Positions 25,909-33,742 of a DNA stretch of 64,000 bases are shown here, in pieces. Made by a program: the position numbers and the translations under genes. The stretch spans positions 1,736,001-1,800,000 of the forward strand of contig NZ_CP043641.1 of assembly GCF_014217625.1 (NCBI RefSeq). The letters are read 5' to 3'. Positions within the stretch are counted from its first letter, which is position 1; each line of letters starts with the position of its first letter. The stretch comes from Leifsonia shinshuensis. GTDB lineage: Bacteria; Actinomycetota; Actinomycetes; Actinomycetales; Microbacteriaceae. The notes under the pieces are model-generated. The model worked only from the letters and a program-made list of their open reading frames with translations, was not told the origin of the DNA and searched no databases.

Positions 25909-27093
25909 TCAGAGGCGTTCGATCAGGGTCGCGTTGGCGGTGCCGCCGCCCTCGCACATGGTCTGCAGGCCGAACCGGCCGCCGGTGGCCTCCAGCTCGT
26001 TGAGCAGGGTGCCGAGCAGGCGCGTGCCGGACGAGCCGAGCGCGTGGCCCAGCGCGATCGCGCCGCCGCGCGGGTTCAGCCGAGCCGGGTCGGCGCCGAA
26101 CTCGCGCAGCCACAGCAGCGGCACCGGAGCGAAGGCCTCGTTGACCTCGTACGCCGCGATGTCGTCCAGCGTCACCCCGCTGCGGTCGAGCAGCTTGCGG
26201 GTCGCAGGGAGGATGCCGGTGAGCATGAACAGCGGGTCGCTGCCGGCCACGGCGAACGAGTGGAAGCGCGCCCGCGGCCGCAGCCCCAGCCGCGCCGCGG
26301 CCTCCGCGCTCATGATCAGGGCCGCGGAAGCGCCATCGGTCAGCGGCGACGAGTTGCCCGGCGTGATCCGCCAGTCCAGCTGCGGGAAGCGCTCGGCCAG
26401 CCGGTCAGTGCGGAACGACGGCGACAGCGCGGCCAGCTTCTCGGCGGTCGTCCCCGGCCGGATGGTCTCGTCCGCCGTGACGCTCCCGCTGTCCGGCGTC
26501 GGCACCGGCACGAGCTCGCTCTCGAACGCCCCGGAGGCCGCCACCTCGGCCGCGCGGCGGTGCGACTCCGCGGCGAAGGCGTCCAGCTCCTCGCGGGAGA
26601 AGCCCCAGCGGTCGGCGATCAGCTCCGCGGCGACGCCCTGGTTGACCAGGCCCTCCGGGTACCGTGCGTGCAGAAGTTCGCCGCCGAGCGAGGCGCCGCC
26701 CAGGTTGGAGCCCATCGGAGCGCGGCTCATCGACTCGACGCCGCAGGCGATCACCATGTCGTAGGCGCCGGCGATCACGCCCTGCGCGGCGAACGCGGCG
26801 GCCTGCTGGCTGGAGCCGCACTGCCGGTCGATCGTGACGCCGGGCACGCTCTCCGGGAAGCCGGCGCTCAGCAGCGCCGTGCGCGCGATGTTGCCGGCCT
26901 GCTCCCCCGCCTGCGTCACGCAGCCGGCGATGACGTCGTCCACGAGCGCGGGATCGACCCCGTTGCGGTGCACGATCTCGGCCAGCACTCCGGCGAGGAG
27001 GTCGGCGGGATGGATGTCGGACAGCTCGCCGCCCGGTTTGCCGCGCCCGGAGGGGGTGCGGACGACATCGACGATGACGGCTTCGGTGGCCAT
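25909..27093 (-). CDS. Acetyl-CoA C-acyltransferase (thiolase)
   Basis: A 394-residue thiolase that cleaves 3-ketoacyl-CoA or, in reverse, condenses acetyl-CoA. The acylated cysteine lies in DRQCGSSQQ (about residue 90), the HEAF-type asparagine motif is NEAFAPVPL, GGAIALGHALGSSG carries the catalytic histidine, and CEGGGTANA the second cysteine. It has GAGGAG 8 bases before ATG. It lies between the dehydrogenase gene downstream and the aldehyde dehydrogenase gene upstream on the same strand, so a fatty-, branched- or aromatic-acid degradation role is inferred. Confidence 0.94.
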   Translation of the reverse strand: MATEAVIVDVVRTPSGRGKPGGELSDIHPADLLAGVLAEIVHRNGVDPALVDDVIAGCVTQAGEQAGNIARTALLSAGFPESVPGVTIDRQCGSSQQAAAFAAQGVIAGAYDMVIACGVESMSRAPMGSNLGGASLGGELLHARYPEGLVNQGVAAELIADRWGFSREELDAFAAESHRRAAEVAASGAFESELVPVPTPDSGSVTADETIRPGTTAEKLAALSPSFRTDRLAERFPQLDWRITPGNSSPLTDGASAALIMSAEAAARLGLRPRARFHSFAVAGSDPLFMLTGILPATRKLLDRSGVTLDDIAAYEVNEAFAPVPLLWLREFGADPARLNPRGGAIALGHALGSSGTRLLGTLLNELEATGGRFGLQTMCEGGGTANATLIERL

Positions 27094-27151
27094 GGGGTGC
27101 GCTCCTCGGCTCGGGTGCGTGGTGGATCGGGGTCTGCTCAGACGAACGGAC

Positions 27152-28615
27152 TCAGACGCTGAACGGGTCGGGCGTCAGGGTGTACTTGGTGCTGAGGTAC
27201 TCGTGGATGCCCTCCAGGCCTCCCTCGCGGCCGATCCCCGACTGCTTCACCCCGCCGAACGGCGCGGCGGCGTTGGAGACGACGCCGACGTTGAGGCCCA
27301 TCATGCCGGTCTGCAGCCGCTCGATCATCCGCTGCCCGCGCGCGAGGTCCTTCGTGAAGACGTAGGAGACGAGCCCGAACTCGGTGTCGTTGGCGATCCG
27401 CACGGCCTCGTCCTCGTCGCGGAAGCGCACGATCGAGAGCACGGGGCCGAAGATCTCCTGCCGGAGGATCTCGCTCCCGGCGCGCACGTCGGTGACGACC
27501 GTCGGCTCGAAGAACGTGCCGGGGCCGGAGACCCGCGACCCGCCCGCGAGCACCGAGGCTCCGCGTGAGACGGCGTCCTCCAGCAGCTCGGCGGCCTTGT
27601 CCACGGCGTCCGCGTTGATCAGCGGGCCGATCGTGACGCCGTCCTCGGTGCCGCGGCCGACCTTCATGGCCTTGACGCGCTCGGTCACGCGGCGCGCGAA
27701 CTCGTCGGCGACGTCCTCGTGCACGATGAACCGGTTGGCGGCTGTGCAGGCCTCCCCGATGTTGCGGAACTTCGCGAGCATCGCGCCGTCCACCGCCCGG
27801 TCGAGGTCGGCGTCGTCGAACACGACGAACGGGGCGTTGCCGCCGAGCTCCATGGACGTACGCAGGACGTTCTCGGACGCCTGCTGCAGCAGCCTGCGGC
27901 CGACCTCCGTCGAACCGGTGAACGACAGCTTGCGGAGGCGCGCGTCGGCGATGATCGGCGCCGACACCTTCCCCGAGGTGGAGGTCGTGATGACGTTGAG
28001 CACGCCCGCGGGGAGGCCGGCGTCCTCCAGGAGGCGGGCGAAGTACAGCGTGGTCAGCGGGGTCAGCTCGGCCGGCTTCACGACGACCGTGCAGCCCGCG
28101 GCGAGCGCCGGGGCGATCTTCCTGGTCGCCATGGCGAGCGGGAAGTTCCACGGCGTGATCAGGAAGCAGGGGCCGACCGGGTGCTGCGACACGATCATGC
28201 GGCCGGTGCCCTCGGGATTGGTCGCGTAGCGGCCGGCGATGCGGACGGCCTCCTCGGAGAACCAGCGCAGGAACTCGCCGCCGTAGGTGACCTCCCCGTT
28301 GGACTCCGCCAGCGGCTTGCCCATCTCCAGGGTCATCAGGAGGGCGAACTCGTCGCGGCGCTCCTGCAGCAGGTCGAAGGCGCGGCGCAGGATCTCGCCG
28401 CGGGTGCGCGGCGGCGTGGCGGCCCAGTCGTCGGCGGCGGCCACCGCGGCGTCCAGCGCGCGCGTCCCGTCCTCCACCGACGCGTCGGCGATCTCGCGGA
28501 TGAGGTCGCCGGTCGCCGGGTCGTAGACCTTGAGGGTGCCGTTCGAGCCCGGTAGCCACTCGCCGCCGATGAACAGGCGGTCGGGCACGCGCTCCAGCAG
28601 GGTCTTCTCGTCCAT
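27152..28615 (-). CDS. NAD(P)-dependent aldehyde (succinate-semialdehyde) dehydrogenase
   Basis: A 487-residue aldehyde dehydrogenase closest in pattern to succinate-semialdehyde dehydrogenases (GabD type). It shows PWNFPLAMATRKIAPALAAG, FTGSTEVGR, the catalytic Glu in MELGGNAPFVVF and a Cys in NIGEACTAANRF. The C-terminus PFGGVKQSGIGREGG is typical of the GabD/SSADH group. GABA or a similar amine may be the source of the aldehyde; no transaminase gene is visible here. ATG 28615 has GAGGAG 5 bases before it, better placed than GTG 28621. An Lrp-type gene lies upstream on the same strand. Confidence 0.9.
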   Translation of the reverse strand: MDEKTLLERVPDRLFIGGEWLPGSNGTLKVYDPATGDLIREIADASVEDGTRALDAAVAAADDWAATPPRTRGEILRRAFDLLQERRDEFALLMTLEMGKPLAESNGEVTYGGEFLRWFSEEAVRIAGRYATNPEGTGRMIVSQHPVGPCFLITPWNFPLAMATRKIAPALAAGCTVVVKPAELTPLTTLYFARLLEDAGLPAGVLNVITTSTSGKVSAPIIADARLRKLSFTGSTEVGRRLLQQASENVLRTSMELGGNAPFVVFDDADLDRAVDGAMLAKFRNIGEACTAANRFIVHEDVADEFARRVTERVKAMKVGRGTEDGVTIGPLINADAVDKAAELLEDAVSRGASVLAGGSRVSGPGTFFEPTVVTDVRAGSEILRQEIFGPVLSIVRFRDEDEAVRIANDTEFGLVSYVFTKDLARGQRMIERLQTGMMGLNVGVVSNAAAPFGGVKQSGIGREGGLEGIHEYLSTKYTLTPDPFSV

Positions 28616-28659
28616 CGTCACTCCTCGTCTCGTGTCATCTCGGCGGCCGCAGCCGTCCG

Positions 28660-29121
28660 TCACTCCTCCACCGCGGACTCCACCAGGGGTACGCTGCGGT
28701 GCTCGATCGTGGTCTCCAGGGCGATCACCGTGGAGGTGCGGCTGATGCCCGGCTCGCTCAGGATGCCGCTGATCACCCGCTGCAGGTCGGCGTTCGACCG
28801 CGCGACCACCCGGATCAGCAGGTCGCCGGCGCCGGTCACGGTGTGCACCTCCAGCACCTCGGGGATGCCGCGCAGGTGGTCCACCACGGAGAGGTCGCTC
28901 TGGGCGATCTCCGCGGTGACGAACGCCGTCACCGGGAAGCCGAGCCGGAGGCTGTCGATGGTCGGGGCGAAGTCCTTGATCACGCCGGTGCGCTGCAGCC
29001 GGTCGAGCCGGGCCTGCACCGTGCCGCGCGCGACCCCGAGCCGCCTCGACGCCTCGAACACCCCGAGCCGGGGCTCCTCCGTGAGCAGGGCGATGAGGTC
29101 GGCGTCGAGCCTGTCGATCAT
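28660..29121 (-). CDS. Lrp/AsnC family transcriptional regulator
   Basis: A 153-residue regulator with an N-terminal helix-turn-helix (about 18-45; GVFEASRRLGVARGTVQARLDRL) and a C-terminal ligand-binding RAM/AsnC domain. Family members sense amino acids or their catabolites. It sits directly upstream of the aldehyde dehydrogenase and thiolase genes on the same strand and probably controls that block. ATG 29121 with AAAGGAG 7 bases away is preferred over an in-frame upstream start at 29148. Confidence 0.9.
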   Translation of the reverse strand: MIDRLDADLIALLTEEPRLGVFEASRRLGVARGTVQARLDRLQRTGVIKDFAPTIDSLRLGFPVTAFVTAEIAQSDLSVVDHLRGIPEVLEVHTVTGAGDLLIRVVARSNADLQRVISGILSEPGISRTSTVIALETTIEHRSVPLVESAVEE

Positions 29122-29172
29122 GCGGGCACTCCTTTGCTCCTCGCACATCGTACGACCGGGTGGCCGCGTCGC

Positions 29173-29898
29173 CTACAGGCTGACCGAAGCTCCCAGGAAG
29201 GGAAGCGCAGCCTGCTTGAAGGCCCGGGCACTCAGTGCCGTGATGTGGTTGCGGCGCGGCAGCAGCACCAGTTCGGCGCCGAGTAGCCGGGCGGCCTCGT
29301 CGGCATCCCCGGCGACCGGGTCCGCGTCGCCGGCGACCACCAGGGTCGGGACGGCGGAGGCCAGCGGGAGCGGGTGCTGCGCCATGCCCGCCGCGCAGGC
29401 CGCGAGCGCCGCGCGGTCGACGCCGGGAGCCTCGCGCAGGGAGGCCAGGAGCGGTGCAAGCGGGGCGTCCGGCGGCAGCGTGTCCGCACCCTCCAGGATC
29501 GCCCGCTGCACGGCCTCCACGCCCCAGTGGGCGAACTGCTCGACCGTGCCGACACCGCCGACCACGAGCCGCCGGACGCGCTGCGGCGCCAGGCCGACGA
29601 GGGCCAAAGCGACCCAGCTCCCCATCGAGTACCCGATCACGTCGACGCGGTCGAGGCCCTGCTCGTCCAGGACGCCGACCAGGTCCTCCGCGAGCAGGTC
29701 CGGCGAGTAGGCGGCCGGGTCGTGCGGGGCGTCGCTCGCACCGTGGCCACGGAGATCGGGGACGATCGCGCCGCGACCCGCCTGCGCGAGCGCGGCCACC
29801 CAGCCCGTCGACTCCCAGGTGAGCGCCCCGGTGGTCGCGAAGCCGTGGATCAGCAGGACCGGGTCGGCCCCGGGATGGCGTTGGACGTGGATGCGCAT
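29173..29898 (-). CDS. Alpha/beta hydrolase
   Basis: A 241-residue alpha/beta-hydrolase-fold enzyme. The oxyanion region LLIHGFATTG and the nucleophile elbow GYSMGSW are present; the late acid is in VVAGDADP and the histidine in RRNHITAL near the end. The substrate is not evident. It lies 29 bases downstream of a shortened E1-alpha-like gene on the same strand. Alpha/beta hydrolases next to or fused with alpha-ketoacid dehydrogenase subunits are known from acetoin clusters, which suggests a derived or remnant version of that pair. Confidence 0.85.
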   Translation of the reverse strand: MRIHVQRHPGADPVLLIHGFATTGALTWESTGWVAALAQAGRGAIVPDLRGHGASDAPHDPAAYSPDLLAEDLVGVLDEQGLDRVDVIGYSMGSWVALALVGLAPQRVRRLVVGGVGTVEQFAHWGVEAVQRAILEGADTLPPDAPLAPLLASLREAPGVDRAALAACAAGMAQHPLPLASAVPTLVVAGDADPVAGDADEAARLLGAELVLLPRRNHITALSARAFKQAALPFLGASVSL

Positions 29899-29927
29899 GG
29901 GACCATCCTCGCGGATGACGGGCCGGT

Positions 29928-30716
29928 TCAGGCTCCGACGGTGAGCCGGGCGCGCAGCCGGTCGGCGACGGCGTCCGCGGTGTCGGCGACCTCTGCGAAG
30001 TACCCGTCGTCCACCGTCCGGGTCGTCCGCAACCGCTGCTCGCAGAGCACGAGCGGGTCGCGCGCGGGCCACGCGGCCGGGGCGGGGAGGACGGCGTCGA
30101 TGAGGACGGGCCCCGCGCCCGACCGCGCGAGTTCGAGCGCCTTCACGGTGGCGTCATGGACGGCGAGGGCGTCGGCGCCGTCGACCAGCAGGACCGGCAT
30201 CCCGGCCCCTTCGGTGCGGCCCGAGCTGGAGAGGAACACGACGGGGAGGGCGGAGGTCCGCGCGGTGGTCACCGCGGTGCGCAGCTCCGTCGCCGATCCG
30301 GCGCCGGCGCCGAGCGGGACGAGGGCACAGCCCCCGGTGCGGTCGAGCTTCGCGCAGAGCGCCCAGCCGACGGCGTGAGTCACCGGTCCCTCGGCGGAGT
30401 CCAGGCCGCGCCCCGAGCGCAGCACGACCGTCGGATCCGCGCCGAGCGCGATCGCCATCCCCGGCTCGTGGCCGGTCGGGAACGCGCGGTCGCGCGAGGC
30501 CTGCAGTGCGAGCGCGGCGCCCACCTGCATCGCCTCGCGGCCGCGGGAGTCGACGTATCCGGGGAGGACGCCGTGGCCGCGCAGGGCGACGGCCTCGCGG
30601 TCGAGACGCCGGACCGTCGCCATGGTCCGGTACAGCCGGCGGAGCAGTGCGGCGACGTCGGCGCCCGCTCCGCCGATCGACGCGCCGAGAACCGGCTCGA
30701 GGATCGTGGAGGTCAT
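29928..30716 (-). CDS. Shortened thiamine-dependent dehydrogenase E1-alpha-like protein, cofactor motif lost
   Basis: A 262-residue protein clearly related to E1-alpha subunits of alpha-ketoacid or acetoin dehydrogenases: RRLYRTMATVRRLDREAVAL at the start, SRGREAMQVGAALAL, then HAVGWALCAKL and DGADALAVHDATVKALE. Normal E1-alpha has 320-400 residues with a GDG...N thiamine-diphosphate/magnesium motif; here that place reads LVPLGAGAGSATELRTAVTT, and the following NN-Y-S loop is also gone. No E1-beta or E2 gene lies beside it. Thiamine catalysis is therefore unlikely, and a regulatory, structural or decaying role is more probable. The reading frame is intact. Start uncertain: ATG 30716, with in-frame GTG/TTG starts just upstream. 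Confidence 0.7.
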   Translation of the reverse strand: MTSTILEPVLGASIGGAGADVAALLRRLYRTMATVRRLDREAVALRGHGVLPGYVDSRGREAMQVGAALALQASRDRAFPTGHEPGMAIALGADPTVVLRSGRGLDSAEGPVTHAVGWALCAKLDRTGGCALVPLGAGAGSATELRTAVTTARTSALPVVFLSSSGRTEGAGMPVLLVDGADALAVHDATVKALELARSGAGPVLIDAVLPAPAAWPARDPLVLCEQRLRTTRTVDDGYFAEVADTADAVADRLRARLTVGA

Positions 30717-30803
30717 GGATGCCACTCTGACCGACAGGTGAAGAGGCGGCAACGCGCGCGCGAACGGGCGAGCATCCTGCTCATTCGAGCAGCGGTCGGC
30801 GGC

Positions 30804-33008
30804 CTACCGCTGTACAGCCTGCCTGTTGCCCGGATCGGCGGGTGAACGCCACAGCTTCGACGGCCACCAGATCGCGCGCCCCACGTCGTACGACAGAGCG
30901 GGGACGAGCAGCGAGCGCACCAGCACGGTGTCGAGAAGCACCCCGAACGCGACGATGAACGCGATCTGCACGAGGAACAGGATCGGGATGACCGCGAGCG
31001 CCGCGAACGTCGCCGCGAGCACGACGCCGGCCGAGGTGATGACGCTGCCGGTCATCCCGAGCCCCCGCAGGATGCCCGGCCGGGTGCCGAGCCGCAGGGA
31101 CTCCTCCCGCACGCGCGTCATCAGGAAGATGTTGTAGTCCACGCCGAGCGCGACCAGGAAGACGAAGCCGAACAGCGGGACGCTCGCGTCCGCGCCGGGG
31201 AACCGGAACAGGTGGTCGAAGACGAGCGCGGAGACGCCGAGCGCCGCCGCGTACGACAGCACGACGCTGCCGATCAGCAGCACCGGCGCCAGGATCGAGC
31301 GCAGCAGCAGCATGAGCACCAGCAGGATGACCAGCAGCACGATCGGGATGATCCGCAGAAGGTCGCTCTGGGCGGTGTCGTTGGTGTCGAGCGCGATCGC
31401 GGTGACCCCGCCGACCAGGACGCCGGAGCCGGCGGCCGGGAGGTCGCGGCGCAAGTCCCGGACCACCTGCTCGGCCGCTGACGAGTCGGGCTGCGCCTTC
31501 AGGGTCGCCTGGATGAGCACCCGGCCGTCCTTCACCACCGGCGGCGGCGCGCTCTGGGCCGCACCGGGACCGGCCTGGGCGGGCCGCACGTTCCCCGCGT
31601 ACAGCGTCGCGGACGAGATCCCGTCGTTCTTCTTCGCGGCGGCCAGCACGGCGTCCCCGTCGGCCTCCTTCGCCACGATCAGCACCGGAGCGCCCGACCC
31701 GGCGTCGAAGTGCTTCGCGAGGATCTTCTGCCCGTCGGCCGCGTCCGACTGCGAGAGCACCAGTGCAGTCTGCTCGACCCCGTTGGCCTTCAGACCTGTC
31801 AACCCGAACGCGCACGCGACGAGGACCACGAACGACACGATCCAGGTCACCCGCGGCCGATGCGCGATGAGGAGGCCGACGCGCCGCCACACGCCGCGGA
31901 TCCCCTCCAGCCCGTCGACGCGCTCTGTGTTCTCGTGCGCATGGGCATGCGCGTGCTCCCCGCCCGCGTACTTCGGCCGGAACGGCCAGAACGCCGCCCG
32001 CCCGAACACCGCGAGCAGGGTCGGCAGCAGCGTCAGCGCCGACAGCAGCGAGAAGACGATACCGATCGCGGCGATGGGCCCGAGGCTCTTGTTCGAGTTG
32101 AGGTCGGAGAACAGCAGGCACAGCAGCGCGAGGATGACCGTCGCCCCGGAGGCCAGGATCGGCTCGAACGCCGCCCGCCACGCCTTCACGATGGCCGTCC
32201 AGCGCGACTCGTTCGCCTCCAGCGCCTCCCGGTAGCGGGCGACGAGTAGCAGCGAGTAGTCGGTGGCCGCGCCGATCACCAGGATCGACAGGATGCCCTG
32301 GCTCTGGCCGCTGAGGTTGATCCAGCCCCAGAGCGCGAAGAAGTAGACGACCAGGATCGCCGCGCAGAGTGCGAACACCGAGGTGAGCAGCACCAGGAAC
32401 GGCAGCAGGAGCGCGCGGTACACCAGCAGCAGGATCACGAAGACCGCGCCCACGGCCACGAAGAGCAGGATGCCGTCGATCCCGCCGAACGCGTTGACCA
32501 GGTCGGCGGTGAGGCCGGCCGGGCCGGTGACCCAGCCCTGGGTCCCGGAGGGCAGCTCGCTCTTCAGCACACTCCGGAGGTCGGCGACGACCGTCTTCAC
32601 ATTGTTGGTGTCGCTGACCGGGACGATGAACTCGACGGCGCGACCGTCCTGCGAGGGGATCGGCCCGGCGACGCTGGTGCTCTGCCCGGACTCCGGAGCC
32701 TGCACGCCCTTCACTGCGCCGAGCTTCGCGCCCAGCGCCGCGAACGAGGCGAGGTCGCTCTGCGGGATCGTCGACCCGGACTGGACGACCACGATCGCGG
32801 GCACCGCCTGCGAGTCCGTGAACCGCTTCTGCCAGTCCTGCACCTCGGTCGACTCGGCGCTGGCCGGCAGGAACGCGGCCTGGTCGTTGCTGGAGACCCC
32901 GGAGAGCTTGCCGAAGGTTGGGCCGCCGAGGCCGGCCAGAACGAGCCAGACCAGGATGAGCGCCGCCGGCACCACCACCCGCAGCCACACCGACGGCTTC
33001 CCCGACAT
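30804..33008 (-). CDS. MMPL family RND-type transporter
   Basis: A 734-residue MMPL-type transporter, proton-driven exporters of lipids or hydrophobic compounds in actinobacteria. It has two halves, each with an extracellular domain after the first helix and a bundle of five helices; GAATDYSLLLVARYREAL and LGVDYNIFLMTRVREE are the paired proton-relay motifs. The ATG at 33008 has GAGGGA upstream and is preferred to a TTG at 33029. No regulator gene is adjacent, but a palindromic control region lies right before it. Confidence 0.92.
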   Translation of the reverse strand: MSGKPSVWLRVVVPAALILVWLVLAGLGGPTFGKLSGVSSNDQAAFLPASAESTEVQDWQKRFTDSQAVPAIVVVQSGSTIPQSDLASFAALGAKLGAVKGVQAPESGQSTSVAGPIPSQDGRAVEFIVPVSDTNNVKTVVADLRSVLKSELPSGTQGWVTGPAGLTADLVNAFGGIDGILLFVAVGAVFVILLLVYRALLLPFLVLLTSVFALCAAILVVYFFALWGWINLSGQSQGILSILVIGAATDYSLLLVARYREALEANESRWTAIVKAWRAAFEPILASGATVILALLCLLFSDLNSNKSLGPIAAIGIVFSLLSALTLLPTLLAVFGRAAFWPFRPKYAGGEHAHAHAHENTERVDGLEGIRGVWRRVGLLIAHRPRVTWIVSFVVLVACAFGLTGLKANGVEQTALVLSQSDAADGQKILAKHFDAGSGAPVLIVAKEADGDAVLAAAKKNDGISSATLYAGNVRPAQAGPGAAQSAPPPVVKDGRVLIQATLKAQPDSSAAEQVVRDLRRDLPAAGSGVLVGGVTAIALDTNDTAQSDLLRIIPIVLLVILLVLMLLLRSILAPVLLIGSVVLSYAAALGVSALVFDHLFRFPGADASVPLFGFVFLVALGVDYNIFLMTRVREESLRLGTRPGILRGLGMTGSVITSAGVVLAATFAALAVIPILFLVQIAFIVAFGVLLDTVLVRSLLVPALSYDVGRAIWWPSKLWRSPADPGNRQAVQR

Positions 33009-33029
33009 CGCGTCCCTCGCCTTCTGCAA

Positions 33030-33047
33030 TTAGCTAACCAAGCTAGC
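33030..33047. promoter_or_regulatory. Nested palindromes upstream of the MMPL gene
   Basis: TTAGCTAA (33030-33037) and GCTAGC (33042-33047) are centred 11 bp apart, one helical turn, and together form TAGCT-N5-AGCTA. The AT-rich patch stands out from its surroundings and lies 22-39 bases upstream of the ATG. A MarR- or TetR-type repressor site is a reasonable inference. Confidence 0.45.
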
Positions 33048-33109
33048 AATCAGCATAGTGCGTATCCGGCCCGGTGCGTATCCCGGGCGCACACCGCGCG
33101 GGTCGCGCG

Positions 33110-33682
33110 CTAGACGAGCTCCGCCCCCGCGTGCGCCAGCTCCGCCAGCGCCGCCTCCGACGACTCGGCCGCCACCCCAGCCACCAGCGCGGTCAGCACC
33201 CGCACCTTCTGGCCGTGGTTCAGCGCGTCGAGCGCGGAGGCCCGCACGCAGTAGTCGGTCGCGATCCCGACCACCTCGACGGTGTCGATCCCGTGCTCGT
33301 CCAGGAGGTTGTGCACCGACGAGCCGGCCTCCGTCCTGCCCTCGAAGATCGAGTAGGCCGGCACACCCTGGCCCTTGCGGATGTGGTAGCCGACGCGGGA
33401 GGTGTCGAGCGCGGGATGGTACTCCGCGCCGTCCGTGCCCGCGACGCAGTGCACGGGCCAGGTGTTCACGAAGTCCGGCTCGGCGTCGGTCGCGAAGTGG
33501 CCGCCGTTGTCGTTGTCGCGGTCGTGCCAGTCGCGGCTGGCGAGGATGACCGCGTACTCGTCGGCGTGCGCGCGGAGGTGCTCGGTGATGGCGGCCGCCA
33601 CCGCCGCTCCCCCGTCCACGCCGAGAGCGCCGCCCTCGGTGAAGTCGTTCTGCACGTCGATGATGAACAGCGCCTTGCCCAT
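33110..33682 (-). CDS. pncA: Nicotinamidase
   Basis: Hydrolyses nicotinamide to nicotinate for NAD salvage; in mycobacteria the same enzyme activates pyrazinamide. The 190-residue isochorismatase-fold protein has the catalytic triad in place: Asp9 in IIDVQNDF, Lys in IRKGQG and Cys in ATDYCVRAS. The metal-binding Asp-His-His set is in SRDWHDRDN and GGHFA. It is transcribed leftwards, followed after 101 bases by the MMPL gene; 60 bases separate it from dacB upstream. Confidence 0.94.
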   Translation of the reverse strand: MGKALFIIDVQNDFTEGGALGVDGGAAVAAAITEHLRAHADEYAVILASRDWHDRDNDNGGHFATDAEPDFVNTWPVHCVAGTDGAEYHPALDTSRVGYHIRKGQGVPAYSIFEGRTEAGSSVHNLLDEHGIDTVEVVGIATDYCVRASALDALNHGQKVRVLTALVAGVAAESSEAALAELAHAGAELV

Positions 33683-33742
33683 CGCCGCCTCCCCTGTTCG
33701 CTGGATCCGGGTCGCCTGATCCGGGCTCGGCCGACACCCCTG

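Noticed and set aside
30717..30752. Longer N-terminus of the E1-alpha-like protein from TTG 30752
   Set aside because: Adds 12 residues without family similarity and no better ribosome site; kept only as an alternative.
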